Below are positions 32,918 through 44,209 of a DNA stretch of 64,000 nt, piece by piece. Both the position numbers and the translations under genes were made by a program. The stretch's first letter is position 1. Every line of letters starts with the position of its first letter. Source of the stretch: Valencia hispanica (taxonomy: Eukaryota > Chordata > Actinopteri > Cyprinodontiformes > Valenciidae); NCBI GenBank assembly GCA_963556495.2, contig OY747714.1, positions 46,751,541 to 46,815,540 on the forward strand, given 5' to 3'. The notes under the pieces are model-generated. The model ran no database searches. It was not told the origin of the DNA and saw only the letters and a program-made list of their open reading frames with translations.

Positions 32918-34526
32918 AATTATTGTTCTGTAAAGCCTTGTAATTGAGTGTATTTTTCTAAAATATTTCCAGTTCAGTGCAAATAAGGGTTAATTGTTTC
33001 ACAACATCAACAGGCGTTCACATCTACATTATTCTTTAAAACACATCCATTCCAACAAAACCAGAATCGATTCTGAGCTTCTGCCTCTGGAATCAGTCCC
33101 TGAGTAGACTCTGCTCTCCCTTTCATACTTCCTCCACTTTGCCTGGACTCACATACACATGTAGCACAATAAAAGTAATGTTCTATAAAGCTTTACTTAA
33201 CCAACTAAGATATTTTCAATGGCAAAACATGCAGGCTTATTTCTTATTATTTTTATCTTATTTCCTTTCAAATGTGTTTTTTTATTTTTTATTTCCTATC
33301 CTACTTTTAATGATTAAAAAAATATAACAGGTCAGTCTTATCATTTGGGTTATATTTTGGTTATATTGGAACTAACGCTTGCTTGTTCACACACCTGTTC
33401 CTCCCATGCTGACAGGACAAACCCCTTCATAACTACCGGCTCTTGGCTCTTTTTTTGACCCTAAATAAATTTTTAAAATATTCATAATTATCAGCACAAA
33501 TCTCCCCTATTTTACAAAACCTGAATAATTCAGGTCTGTTTCATGATTGTAGTGCTGAATCAGCTGGCATCACGGGGTACTTTTCATAAAGAGCAGGTCC
33601 ACACCATTCTGTTCATTATGTTAATACTGGTTCTTAACAAGTGCCACCTAGTGGTCAAACAATGTTATGCCAGGCAAGTGAGTGAATAAAATGTATTATG
33701 TTTTTTTCATATCAATGGCATTGGTTGGCTTTATTAATCTGTAGTTTGAGAGAAAGTCTTGTAAGATAAGTTTCTTCTGACTGAAACAAATACTTATGTA
33801 AGGTAGTAACATAAATGTGCCAAACGTGTGAATCATTTTTGATACACTATATTTTGAGTATCTATCTATCTATCTATCTGCATTATAATACAATGAATCT
33901 GTAGATATAAATGAACAATAAAAAATGCTTCTATATGTACAGACAAACTTACTTTCTATTAGTAATATACTGATTTGATGTATGTTGAATCAGCATGTTA
34001 GACATTGTTCTTTGTTAGTAAATAATTAGTTCTGTTTTAATCTAAATTTATTTAAAATCTGATTGGAATGACATTGTGAGCACAGAGAGATGAATTTAAT
34101 AAGAGGGCTTATTTCTTCATTATGCCACTAGTTAGTGCATGGGATATGCTGTGGGGGGATAAAGAAGACGACACAGGAGTTAAGTTTGATCACCTCGTTT
34201 CCTCAACTTCAACTCACAACAACAGAGTAACAGAAAACGCCAAAAACAGACATATCTGTGTATTTTAACATCCTGTAGTCCACCATAACAAACAATTCTC
34301 TAACATTTAACTGAAACACCTTTAGCATTGATTGTGGTAAAGATTTGCTGTGGATTTGTTTCAGTTGGTATCTGTAATGTTACATTTCCATAAAAAGTTA
34401 AATTAACTTTTTGTACAGAAGGGCAACAGTGTCTTTTGGTGATAGATCACTATCTCACGCTGTCAAATTTCTGTTTTAAAAGTAATTCTACTTAATGTTT
34501 TAGCTAATTCTGTGATGGCAATGAAT
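32917..34526. other. AT-rich intergenic DNA, no gene recognised
   Basis: Contains a short TATC run at about 33,860-33,880 and a 62-codon frame at 33139 without support. No repeat family was recognised. The end of this stretch is presumably the 3' UTR of R4. Confidence 0.4.
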
Positions 34527-35423
34527 TCATGCTGAGTCATCAGCCTTGTGTCCACAGACTTGTAGGTTTCCCATCCTCTGCAGAAAAAGCAGAGGCAACA
34601 CCAGGCTGCTGGGGAAAAGGAACAACATCGAAGTCCACCCAACAACACAAAAAATGTATCCAAAGGGTTCCAAAAGCATTTGTACTAAAGAAGAAATCAG
34701 ACTGTTGACAAATCTCACTGAAAGAGTTCCCGTTATGATGATCATAGTTTGGAAAGCTCTCCGCTTTGACTGGTCAGTACCCTCCCCGTTCGCCCCCCTC
34801 TCCCCGGGCCCTGGACGATTCAGAGCACAGAGAACAGAAAGACTGCAGAAGAAGAACGCTACAGACGTGAAGGACAGCAACACCAAAGACATTGGAATAA
34901 ATGAAACACTGCACAATATGGTTATAGTCGTTACTACAGAGACAGTTAGCCAAACACATCCAATGGTGATGTTTCTGATCTTGACGCCTGCTGGTCCTCT
35001 CAGACTTAGGTACAAGATGGGATGCACAACAGCCAGGTAGCGCTCAATACAGGTGAGGACGTGAAACAGCGTATGTCCAGTTACGGAAATGCCGTACAGG
35101 CAGCTTCCCGTGCTCCAGGCTTTTTCGGTATGAGTAACGCTGCCAAAGAACATAAGGGAGATCGCTATGGTACCAAGCAGGTCCAGGAATACCACATTGT
35201 AGGTGAAGATGTCGATATGGCTGGATGTCCTGAAAGAGCCGACTCGCTGTTTCCTCCATCGCCGGTAACCCACAAACAGGATGAAGAGAACAATGGGTAA
35301 ATTACAGAAGCTGATGATGACGAGGCTCCGCTGGAGAGGAATGGTCTGAGGGCAAAAATTGTTTTTAATTTGCAATTGAAGGGAGGAGTTGGAGGAGGAG
35401 TGGGCAGACATCTTAGTTTGCAT
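34527..35423 (-). CDS. R4: seven-transmembrane orphan receptor
   Basis: The protein is 298 residues from the ATG at 35423 (MQTKMSAHSSSNSS). A strong acceptor (CCTCCTCTTCTTCAG) ends seven bases upstream. The open frame runs further to 35498, but that part is intron. NSS is present in the tail. Hydrophobic segments follow the family pattern with CIERYLAVVHP, NRPGPGERG in the third loop and FPSSLVLPLLFLQR in TM7. The C terminus ends CGHKADDSA, like R6 (CGHKPDNTA), so R4 and R6 are probably close relatives. It appears intact. Confidence 0.9.
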   Translation of the reverse strand: MQTKMSAHSSSNSSLQLQIKNNFCPQTIPLQRSLVIISFCNLPIVLFILFVGYRRWRKQRVGSFRTSSHIDIFTYNVVFLDLLGTIAISLMFFGSVTHTEKAWSTGSCLYGISVTGHTLFHVLTCIERYLAVVHPILYLSLRGPAGVKIRNITIGCVWLTVSVVTTITILCSVSFIPMSLVLLSFTSVAFFFCSLSVLCALNRPGPGERGANGEGTDQSKRRAFQTMIIITGTLSVRFVNSLISSLVQMLLEPFGYIFCVVGWTSMLFLFPSSLVLPLLFLQRMGNLQVCGHKADDSA

Positions 35424-35959
35424 CAGCACCTGAAGAAGAGGAGGAAAGAGATGATTTAAGCTAACAAAGAAGAAGTCAGACAAGCTTTTCATCAACACTG
35501 AAACCTTTTAAAACTACATTTTTTTGCTGTCTTTCTGTAAGGTGTGAGTTTCCAACTCAAATAAAGGGCAGAGTGTTTAAACACAGCCTGCATGTTGTGT
35601 AGCCTCTAGGATTTATGGAGCCCAAACTGAACACACACCTCTCCATTTCACCGGTTTTATACTTCACAAAAGTCTCTGAATTATTTTAACATGTGGTGGA
35701 GGTATCCACCTTCAGTCCTGCTCCAACATTCACATGATTGATTTATCAGGTTTTCCAGAGACCTGGTAATAACATGTTTATTTGTGCTGAACCCTGAAAA
35801 CATCTAAACATGCAGGACAATGGCCCTAGAGGATGGTGAACCAAATATTTTTCAGAGGTTTGAATATTTTCTGAAAATTAGCTTTTACCATTCTCCTGTT
35901 CTAAGTTTTTTATCCTTAAATCTATACTGAAAGGTATAACACTTGTGAAAAACACCCAC

Positions 35960-36085
35960 CTTATCAGATGTTTATTTGTCTTGCTTCCTTCTTCAGTTCC
36001 TCTTGAATAAATGACTGCTTCTTTGCTGTTCGGTCTAAACCTATTATAATGCTTATTTGTGTATCTGTCTCACAATGATGGACAA
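35960..36085 (-). promoter_or_regulatory. R4 inferred leader exon and promoter-proximal module
   Basis: Minus-strand donor CTGATAAG|GTGGGTG at 35960. 'ctgtctcacaatgatggacaagc' lies at 36065-36087, about 108 bases from the donor. The exon body includes 'cttccttcttcagttcctcttgaataaatgact' (plus spelling), also seen in the R5, R6, R7 and 45.2 kb copies. Confidence 0.55.
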
Positions 36086-36212
36086 GCATTATTTTGAATA
36101 TTCCAAAACTCAACGCCACTCTGTGCCATAACTCAGTCAGATGATATTTCTTCTATGCAGGTCACCGCAGGAAATGGGTCTTGCAAATCCTGTCACATTT
36201 TTTATTACAGAT

Positions 36213-36303
36213 GCCATCCATCCTTTGCCTATACCCGCCTGTCCATGCAAGGTTCCTGGGGGGGCCGATGCCCATTTCCAGCGGTCATTAGGTGAGAGGC
36301 AAA
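36213..36303 (-). mobile_element. SINE tail fragment
   Basis: 'gccatccatcctttgcctat' and 'ccgatgcccatttccagcggtcattaggtgagagg' are the inverted tail of the SINE-like repeat at 4420-4743. Confidence 0.55.
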
Positions 36304-36304
36304 A

Positions 36305-36740
36305 GCTACCTCAGCTGGCTCCTCTCAATGTGAAGGAGCAATGGCTCTTCTCTGAGCCCCTCTCGGATGACTGAGTTTCTCATCCTAACTCTAAGGTAGA
36401 GCCCCGACATCCTGCAGAGGAACCTCATTTCAGCCACTTGTGTCTGCGATGTTGTTCTTTTGGTCACTACCCAGAACTAATTTTCACAGATGAGGGTAGG
36501 AACGTAGATTGACCAGTAAATAAAGAGGCTTGACTTTCAGCTCAGCTCTTACCGTGATAGACCAGTGCAGGGCCTGCATCACTGCAAATGCAGCACTAAT
36601 CCACCCATCAATCTCGAGCTCCATTTTCCCCTTTTTTGTGAACCACAACTCCTCACTTAAACTCCTCCTCTTGTGGCACGACATCGTCCCCAACCTGGAA
36701 AAGGCACTCTACTTTTCCGGCTTGAATTTGGAGGTGTCGA
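36305..36740 (-). pseudogene. RTE/Rex3-like LINE fragment, minus strand
   Basis: On the minus strand, 'LWFTKKGKMELEIDGWISAA' (36,655-36,600) corresponds to 'LFTNEGKMEREIDRRIGRAS' in the copy at 57.9-58 kb. 'MRNSVIREGLREEPLLLHIE'-like coding sequence follows near 36,390-36,320 with stops. It is a decayed fragment with no intact domain. Confidence 0.7.
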
Positions 36741-37240
36741 TTCTCATCCCATCTTGGCACTCGGTTGTGTGAATTCTCCAGTGAAATTATGAAAGACAAA
36801 GCCAACAGAACCCCTTGATCTGCAAAAAGCAAAGTACTGATTTTAAGGCTAAACCCTGGCTGTACCTACAAATTCCATCCATTAGGATTCTAAACAGAAT
36901 CGGTGACAAAGGGCATTTCTGGTCAAAAACAAATCCAATGTTGACTCAGTGTATGCTATAAATGTCTGGTTTATATGAGCATCAATAATTTTGATCAATA
37001 ACTTGATATTAATATAATTATTGATAAAGTTCACGTTTAATTTGTTTATTAAAGATAATCGGGGCACCAACCTCTCATTAGAGGTACTTCTGATACCAGA
37101 CAGCCAGTCTCTTCTGAAAAGGTAAGCTCTACATCTGGGACATCAATAGCATATACACACAGTGATGAAAAACAGGAAACTTTCCTTTAAACTAAGGGGA
37201 ATTTATTAAGAAAATAGCCTTACAGCCAAACATTTCATTG
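36741..37240. other. Intergenic DNA, nothing recognised
   Basis: No supported frame or repeat. Confidence 0.35.
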
Positions 37241-38186
37241 ATAATTTCCATTTATTCAAAAAAATGCAATATAGAGTAAACAGTTAACGTTGACGGGAAG
37301 GGTCACACGGTGTGTTTGTGTGTGTCTGAGAGAGAGAGAGAGAGATGCTGAGCAAATGAGGGGGGGTTTAGCTTACACCCTCCTCGTCATCAATCACTTT
37401 TGACTCAGTTCTTATCAATTGGCGCGATCGGTTCACAAAAGGAGACAAAGAAAGGCCGTGTGGCGATTAGACAAAGATTAGCGGATCAATTACTAATGGT
37501 GGCTTGGACAAAGAAAGGGATTAATGTTTACCGGACCAACGGTAGACAACGCGACCTGCCTAAACAGACACGCTGGTTAACCACAGTGGAAATGAGTACA
37601 ATAAAGCTAGGGAATGATATAACAACCTGCTTCTGGTTGCAACCAATAAACAAAATGAAAATAACACACAAAGCATGCAACACTCAAGGCCAGTGTGCGG
37701 CGACGCTGATGGCAACAAGTAAACAGTGGTTTACAAGTTCACAAACTTATATCAACCAACAGAAAGACGGGATCTAACCCGTTGGACCTAACTCCTCTAC
37801 CCAGACTCAGCAGAAATGAACCAGGTTTATCCTACTTGGCAATGATTCTCCTCTGTCCACACCAGTCCACAACAAAAAATGGAACGAGAGTGGATGGAAC
37901 GGGAACGAGAGTGTTCAAATGGTAGGAGAGGCCATGCACACTCAAGGTCAGAAAAATGGACTGGTCCGAGTGCAGGCAATGAGCGGAGTCAGGCCTGTCT
38001 TCAACTTGGTAAAGCTCAGAGGCCAGTGGACTTCCTAGATGCATAAACGGGAAGCCGGATTAGTTGGCAGGTAGTACTTCGAAGTTTCAGGGGGAGTTCT
38101 TTCCTGATCCAGGTTTGAATGGAAAAGCGGGAAGTTTGCTAGCAGTTCAGTAAGCGTCTCTTTTCACCTCCGCGAGCCGGAACAAA
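37241..38186. other. Unidentified insertion-like block
   Basis: Composition differs from the neighbours, with more G and C, an AG run at 37,331-37,344 and a G run near 37,360. A plus-strand frame 37400-37777 (125 codons) has no recognised domain. The sequence is absent from the other receptor units. It could be an LTR or a low-copy retroelement piece, but no terminal repeats were found. Confidence 0.3.
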
Positions 38187-38264
38187 AGACAATGATAACA
38201 TTCCATAACGTGGAAGGTATTGTTCACTGTTGGTTGCTGATGTCAGATCTTTGTCAGCAGATTT

Positions 38265-38512
38265 GCAGATGCCTTGCGAAAGTATTCAAACCCACTGATA
38301 ATTTCTTCAAAAGGTTTAACAAATATAAATCTGAAAGTGTGGTGGGCATTTGTATTCAGCCCCCTTTGCTTTAAGGCCCTAAAATAAAATGGTAATCTAA
38401 TCGGTAAACAGAGTCCAGCTTTGTGTAATCCAATCTCAGTATTCATCCAGCTGTTCTGTGAAGGCCTCAGAGGTCTGTTAGAGAACATTGCTGAACAAAA
38501 AGCCTCATGAGT
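38265..38512 (+). mobile_element. Tc1-type element 5' end fragment
   Basis: It starts 'gccttgcgaaagtattcaaaccc' and contains 'tctgaaagtgtggtgggcatttgtattcagccccctttg'. It ends 'tctgtgaaggcctcagaggtctgttagagaacattgctgaacaaaaagcctcatga'. This is the untranslated 5' part of a Tc1-type transposon; transposase and right end are missing. Confidence 0.75.
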
Positions 38513-39026
38513 ACTTTTCTCTTACAAAAGTATGACTTTTTGTCACCAGAGAATTTCTGAGTTTTTCCTTGAAAATATGTGAAATTAATCTATTTTTGGG
38601 TGGAAATTTACTCCCAAAACATTTTTAGTTTATCTACAATGGCCCTAAATCTCCGTCGTATAAAACCTACCATAGTAGTAAAGTATGAAAATATGCAAAA
38701 ACAATTAAGCATTGTGAAAATTATTAGATAAGACTTATGAAAGCAGAAAAAGGAAATCTTTGCTTCAAGTAAATTTTGATGTGGATATCTCAACATAATG
38801 AGGAAATTAATTATTTTCTCACAAGATATTAGTTTGGATAAAAAATTTAATTTTGGTTTTTGAAAGAAGATGACTATAACATAAAAGTTGAAGGGTGTGA
38901 GCTACTAACAATAAAGTCTGAACGCAACTGTGCCTTATATCTGGTCTGACAAACTCACATTAAGTAATTTAGGTAGTAAAAATCCACTGAATGCTAGTTA
39001 TATTTATGCTGCTTCGCTAATTTGTG

Positions 39027-39902
39027 TCAACAGAGTTTTAGTTTTCCCACCCTGTGCAGAAAAAGTAGAGGTAACACCAGACAGCTGGGCACAGAGAACC
39101 ACATTGAAGCCCAACCTGCAACACAAGAAATGTATATGTTGGGCACATAGACGATTTGTACTATAAGTGTAATCAAACTGCTGATGAACCTCAGTGAGAG
39201 ACTTCCTATTATGATGACCATACTTTGGAAAGCCTTCTGCTTTGACCAGTCAGTAAGAACACCTTTCCTGCCCCCTTCACCTGGCCCCGGACGAAACAGA
39301 GCACAGATGACGGAAACACTAGTGAAGCAGAAAGCCATAGATGTGAAGGAAAGGAGCAAAATAGACATGGTTTCAAATGGAACTCTGAACCACAACGATA
39401 CACACATAAAGGCCAGGGAGACCAGCCAAACACATCCAATGAAGATGTTTCGTATCTTGACACCTGCTGATCCTCTCAGCTTTAGGTAGAAGATGGGGTG
39501 CACAACAGCCAGGTAGCGCTCAATACAGGTGAGGAGGTGAAACAACAATTGCCCAGTTAAGATAATGCACAAAAGGCCATTACCCGCTGTCACTACTGCT
39601 GAGTTTTCAGCAATGAGCCCAAAATATACTGAGAAGGTCCCCAAGATACCAAGCAGGTCTATGACCACCATGTTGAAGGTGAAGATGTCGATGTGGCTGG
39701 ATGAAGTGAGCTGAGAGCTGAGGCGTTGTTCCCTCCATTTCTGATAACCCACGACCAGGACGAAGACGAAGAGAGGCATCATTAAGACGTAGGCGACTAA
39801 GAGGCTCGCTATGATCCATCTGGTCTCCAGCGAAAAGCAGCTATCATAAAGAGAGTAGAGTGAGGAGGTGGAAGATGTGTTGCGGACCATCTCAGTTTGC
39901 AT
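39027..39902 (-). CDS. R5: seven-transmembrane orphan receptor, altered acceptor
   Basis: The protein is 291 residues from the ATG at 39902 (MQTEMVRNTSS). NTS is in the tail, CIERYLAVVHP at the end of TM3, FRPGPGEGG in the third loop and SVPSCLVLPLLFLHR in TM7; it stops at KLKLC. The frame is clean. The expected acceptor, CTCAG in R7 and TTCAG in R4, reads CTTGG at the aligned position (39,908-39,912). An alternative acceptor, TTCCTTTTTGTTAG, lies about 30 bases further upstream and would keep the same start codon. The gene may therefore still be expressed. Nearest relative in the window seems to be R7. Confidence 0.87.
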   Translation of the reverse strand: MQTEMVRNTSSTSSLYSLYDSCFSLETRWIIASLLVAYVLMMPLFVFVLVVGYQKWREQRLSSQLTSSSHIDIFTFNMVVIDLLGILGTFSVYFGLIAENSAVVTAGNGLLCIILTGQLLFHLLTCIERYLAVVHPIFYLKLRGSAGVKIRNIFIGCVWLVSLAFMCVSLWFRVPFETMSILLLSFTSMAFCFTSVSVICALFRPGPGEGGRKGVLTDWSKQKAFQSMVIIIGSLSLRFISSLITLIVQIVYVPNIYISCVAGWASMWFSVPSCLVLPLLFLHRVGKLKLC

Positions 39903-40204
39903 CAACGACCAAGGATGAAGAGGAAAGATGATGAGCCACTAACAAAAAGGAAGTTTTAGAGATAAAGAATACATGTTAAACTTTATTTTAGTATTAAATG
40001 TGAGTTCCCTATTTGAAGACAACCATGCCACTTATGGCACAATACAACTGCTGGTGTCTTGTATCCCTGTATGCATTTCTCATCAGTCAGGTCATGCTTC
40101 GATTTACTCAACAAAAAACCTCAAGACTGCCTCTTAATGCTTGTTGCATTAATCAGAACATCAGGAACAATATGAGATTCAGTTCTTCAAATTCAAACAC
40201 GCAC

Positions 40205-40325
40205 CTTGTAAGACCCGTTTGTTCCCGGCGTTCCGTCCTCAGCTCCTCTTCACTAGTTGACTAATGTCTGCTGGAGTCCAGTCCAATATGATGGTTGTTG
40301 TTGAAGTGTGTCACATTAGATTTTT
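40205..40325 (-). promoter_or_regulatory. R5 inferred leader exon and promoter-proximal module
   Basis: Minus-strand donor CTTACAAG|GTGCGTG at 40205. 'gtgtgtcacattag' at 40306-40319 is a diverged form of the module, about 103 bases from the donor. Confidence 0.5.
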
Positions 40326-40619
40326 TTTTTATATCCCAAAACAAATCCATGATTAAGTTCCTCTCTGGGCTAAACCTCAATTAGAATAACAGCCATACAA
40401 ATGGCTTTTGCAAATTCTGTCACATATATAATGAAGACTCAAAAGTAAGCATGATGTTCTCTGCACAAGAAGAGCAAGAGAATGACTAATTATTCATTAT
40501 GATGAAGAAAAATCAAATGACAATGGATGTTCCATCTATCGTTTTGCTTATTTTAGATGATGTTGCAAGAGTTTTAGGTTCAGGTGTTTATCCCAGACAG
40601 CTCTTTTTCTACTGTTACT

Positions 40620-41129
40620 CTTTTCTTTTTTTTTTTTTCTTCATTATTTATCACCCAGTGCTCATACCTTGGTTCCAGCCCTGGGGTTCCGCTCTCCCTC
40701 TGCCAGCCCCGGGAGGCCCCTGCACTGAAACCCAAGCCTCCTTCATGCTTGGGCAGTGAGCAGGCCCTTCTTTTCACCTGATGGGGTTTCTCCGGCTAGA
40801 CGTAGTGTGTGGAAGGATCACGTTATTCCAGCCAGATCCTCCCCAACCCTTCAGGCGCCCTGGCCAGCCAGGAGGAGGCAGTATACAGCCCCAGGACTAG
40901 TGCATGTTTTTGTGAGAGTAGCTCACATTAGCTGCTCAAGGGAACACGGGGAGAACATGCAAACTCCACACAGAAAGTCCCTTTTGCCAACCCCACCCAG
41001 GGTGTGGGTGCCAATGATGTGGGGGAACAAACACACCCTCAGCACCCACAGCGTCCCTGGCGGTAATTGAACCCGGGACCTTCTATCTGTGAGGTGAGCC
41101 AAGCTACCAGCTGCTCCACCGTGCCCCCC
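40620..41129 (-). mobile_element. tRNA-derived SINE, minus strand
   Basis: On the minus strand it begins GGGGGGCACGGTGGAGCAGC, then 'tggtagcttggctcacctc' (A box) and 'aaggtcccgggttcaatta' (B box). The body has 'ggagtttgcatgttctccccg' and ends in an A-rich tail (T run at 40,622-40,639 on the plus strand). Overlapping plus-strand frames here are shadows of the repeat. Confidence 0.8.
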
Positions 41130-41239
41130 TCTACAGTTACTCTTTAACTTTAACTTATTCTAGGGGTCCTGAAGTGTTCCTAGGCCTGAAAGGATTGACA
41201 TTTCCTCTAACAAGTTTTGGATCTGCCCCAGGGATGAGT

Positions 41240-41462
41240 CCCTGTGTTCAAACCCCCATCCTATTCATCTTGGCCATTGTGTCCTTGGGCGAGACACTTC
41301 ACCCACCTTGCCTGGTGGCCTTGCTTCTGTCAGTGTCCCCCAAGGCAGCTGTGGCTACAATGTATGTAACCACCATCAGTGAATGGCTGAATATACTATA
41401 AAGCAAATTGCAGTCCTCTGACTGAAAAAGCACAATAGAAATGCAGACCATTTACCATAACT
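41240..41462 (+). mobile_element. SINE-like repeat ending in ccatttaccat
   Basis: 'attgtgtccttgggcgagacacttcacccaccttgcctgg', 'gtgtcccccaaggcagctgtggctacaatgta', 'accaccatcagtgaatggctga' and the terminal 'agaccatttaccat' match a common fish repeat. A second partial copy lies at 44915-45055. Confidence 0.65.
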
Positions 41463-41887
41463 CTAAGACAAAGCCCAACCACAAACTCCAGTCCTTCAAG
41501 GCCAACCTTTGGATGAATTCCCAAGTCCAAAACACCTGAATTTGGAAACTGAATTACCTCCTCATGAAGCCTGGGGTTTCCAACTCCAGTAATCGAGTGG
41601 ACACTTAGGTGTGTTGGGGAAGCGATCATGCATCCAAAAGCTGCAGGACAGTAGCTCTCAAGGACTGGAGGGGAGGACCTGCTAATGATCTGATTAGGTG
41701 ATTCAGATCTGTTGAGAGAGTAACGTCAAACAGTTGCAGGACACCAACCCTTTAGAATCTGAGTTTGACAAATGCTATAGCGGAAGCAGATTTCTGCCGC
41801 ATCAATCCAGGATTTAGATCCATGCCTCATGACCATAGAAGATGGTCAGAACATAGATGGACCGTGAGATTCAGTGCTTCATTTTAA
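41463..41887. repeat. Unclassified dispersed repeat pieces
   Basis: 'aaactccagtccttcaaggcc' and 'agctctcaaggactggaggggagg' are mutually inverted phrases typical of a widespread fish DNA repeat. The boundaries are unclear. Confidence 0.35.
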
Positions 41888-42885
41888 TTTCAATTCAATT
41901 CAGTTTATTTATATAGCGCCAATTCACAACAGATGTCATCTCAAGGCACTTAACAAGAAGTCATTTCAATACAATTATACAAACATTCCAATCAGTTAAA
42001 AAGTTTCCTATTTAAGGAATCCCAGCAGATTGCGTCAGTCATTGGCGTGAGGTTGGGCAGATTTCCAACCACAGCAATCCTTCAGCAATCCCTCATACTG
42101 AGCAAGCATGTAGCAACAGTGGAGAGGAAAAACTCCCCTTTAACAGGAAGAAACCTCCAACAGAACCAGGCTCAGTAGGAGCGGCCATCTGCCACGACCG
42201 TCTGGGGTTTGAGAAGACAGAGCAGAACACAGAAGGAACAGAAGATCCGATATAAGAGAACTTTCTATGTTACAGAAAGTAAAAAGTTGATAACAGGACA
42301 CAGTGGATGTTCAGTTACTGAGAGGATCATCCCAGTCGATGGCCCCCGTCCAACAGGGCATTGCAGCCAAGCAGGATACCAGACCAGGTATATCTTCTAT
42401 GGAGAGAAAAACACTGAGAGAAAACAAAGTTAACAGTCGAAATAACAGAATGTACTGTAATACAACTGGAGAGTCGTAGGAGAAAAGGAAGTAGCAGAGT
42501 GAAGAAAATTGGTAAGTCTGTCCTCCAGCAGTCTAAGCCTATAGCAGCGTAACTACAGAGATAGCTCAGGATGACCTAAGCCACTCTAACTATAAGCTTT
42601 ATCAAAAAGGAAAGTTTTAAGCCTGGCCTTAAAAGTAAACAGAGTGTCTGCCTCACGGACTAAAGCTGGGAGCTGGTTCCACAGGAGAGGAGCCTGATAA
42701 CTAAAAGATCTGCCTCCCATTCTACTTTTAGAGATCCTAGGAACTACAAGTAAACCTGCAGTCTGAGAGCGAAGTGCTCTGTTAGGAACATATGGAATAA
42801 TTAGATCTCTGATGTATGATGGAGCTTGATTATTAAGGGCTTTGTATGTAAGAAGAAGGATCTTAAATTCTATTCTGGATTTAGT
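41888..42885 (-). mobile_element. LINE (L2/CR1-like) 3' portion, minus strand, copy 2
   Basis: Closely matches 15536-16500 in the same orientation. It covers the 3' tail (plus-strand 'caattcagtttatttatatagcgcc'), the 3' UTR and the 'GAPLLWNQLPALVREADTLF' coding part on the minus strand. It ends at 42,885, about 1 kb from its 3' end. Confidence 0.8.
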
Positions 42886-43088
42886 GTGATTGTGTGTTAA
42901 AATAACTTAGAAAAGCCTCAGCACAGAGAAAATAAGATCAATTCAAGAGCGTTTGAACACCAAAACAGCTCCACGGAGCACAGCAGTGACAACAGGAAAT
43001 GACGCAATACGGCTTACCCCGTCACCACAAAACAATGTACAATGTACATTTTATGACTCAGCTCAGGCTTTCTAATAGTAGATGTGAT

Positions 43089-43861
43089 TAGGGCTGTGCC
43101 AGATTTGATTTTTTCTTACCACGGTCGGTAATTAACAAATTCCCGCAGTTTTGTGATATACCCATAAACATATATATATTAAGATCTACCTGTCACTGCG
43201 CCACGGCTGTTCCCTGCTCGTGTGCATAACAAGCTGTACCTTGAGGCCAAACTACGGCTGCGCCTATGTGTCAAAGACGGCTCTCTCTGTGGTGAAGGCA
43301 GAGCGCGTCCCGCAATAAGTTATCCAGGAGAGGAGCGCACCGCAGCTCCTACTTCGGCACTTTTACGCACAGAGAAGGCTTCGGCCCCCATATATACATT
43401 TTGTCTTCCCATTCTTCTCTACTGGGCGACTGACTTTATTTGTGCATGCATCCACGGCTTGGCGGTCCCAATTCTCCAGTTGGAACATTCCCTCTGCTCC
43501 TCCGCTGGGACCAGGTCCAGGAACCACGGCTCAAAGATGCCTGCACCTCGCCTGCTCAGGGCGGTTGCTTTTTCATTTTATTTTCACCTGTGGCTCCGCT
43601 TTCGGGAGTTCTGACATGCTGTGCGTCACACATGTTATGCTTATGTGTGCATATTTAGTCCAATAGTACAAAACATTACACAGATCATAGGATAAGGCTA
43701 GAAACACAAATGAAATGCTATGTATCACAATAAATTGCGCTCACACACAAGTGTGCAGGGCTTTTTTTTTGGGGGGGGGGGGGGTTGATGGCGGTGAGCC
43801 ACTTGCGGTGGGCGTTACGTGACCTCTGTACGGCGGTAATCCGGTTACCACCCCAGTCCTA
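43089..43861. mobile_element. Non-autonomous hAT element, perfect 8-bp duplication
   Basis: Ends are TAGGGCTGTG and ACCACCCCAGTCCTA, and GATGTGAT is repeated exactly at 43081-43088 and 43862-43869. The 773-bp interior has a GC-rich part and a T9-G14 tract near 43,763. The 130-codon frame 43222-43614 has no BED finger or transposase motif. Length and duplication fit hAT. Confidence 0.82.
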
Positions 43862-44209
43862 GATGTGATGTCATCTCGCCTCTTTCCTCTTCTCTTTCGT
43901 CCAATCATGAAGTAGACATCAAGAAACTTCAGACGCCTTGACTTGAGCCAGAGACTTAACTCTGGCATGAACAGTTTTTTAATCATGGCTGTAGCATGGC
44001 CTCAGAGTTAAAGGAACTGTCTCTAACTCTGCCCAATTTACTCTCAGATCTGAAAAACTCCAATGTGCCCTGAAAGTCTTGGCTTCAAAAGACAATTTTT
44101 AGGCCCTGGGGTTCCTAAATGACACCACCTCCTCTCCACGATTATGGCTTGAAACCATAATAGCGAAAACACAAGTTATGATTTTTCTCCCGACTAAATT
44201 GCAATGTGA

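Noticed and set aside
35424..35498. N-terminal extension of R4 (MLMKSLSDFFF...)
   Set aside because: The extension is the polypyrimidine tract and acceptor of the first intron; the start at 35423 matches R5 and R7.
43222..43666. Three overlapping plus-strand frames in the GC-rich interior of the hAT
   Set aside because: No domain in any frame, and they overlap one another; best explained by high GC content.
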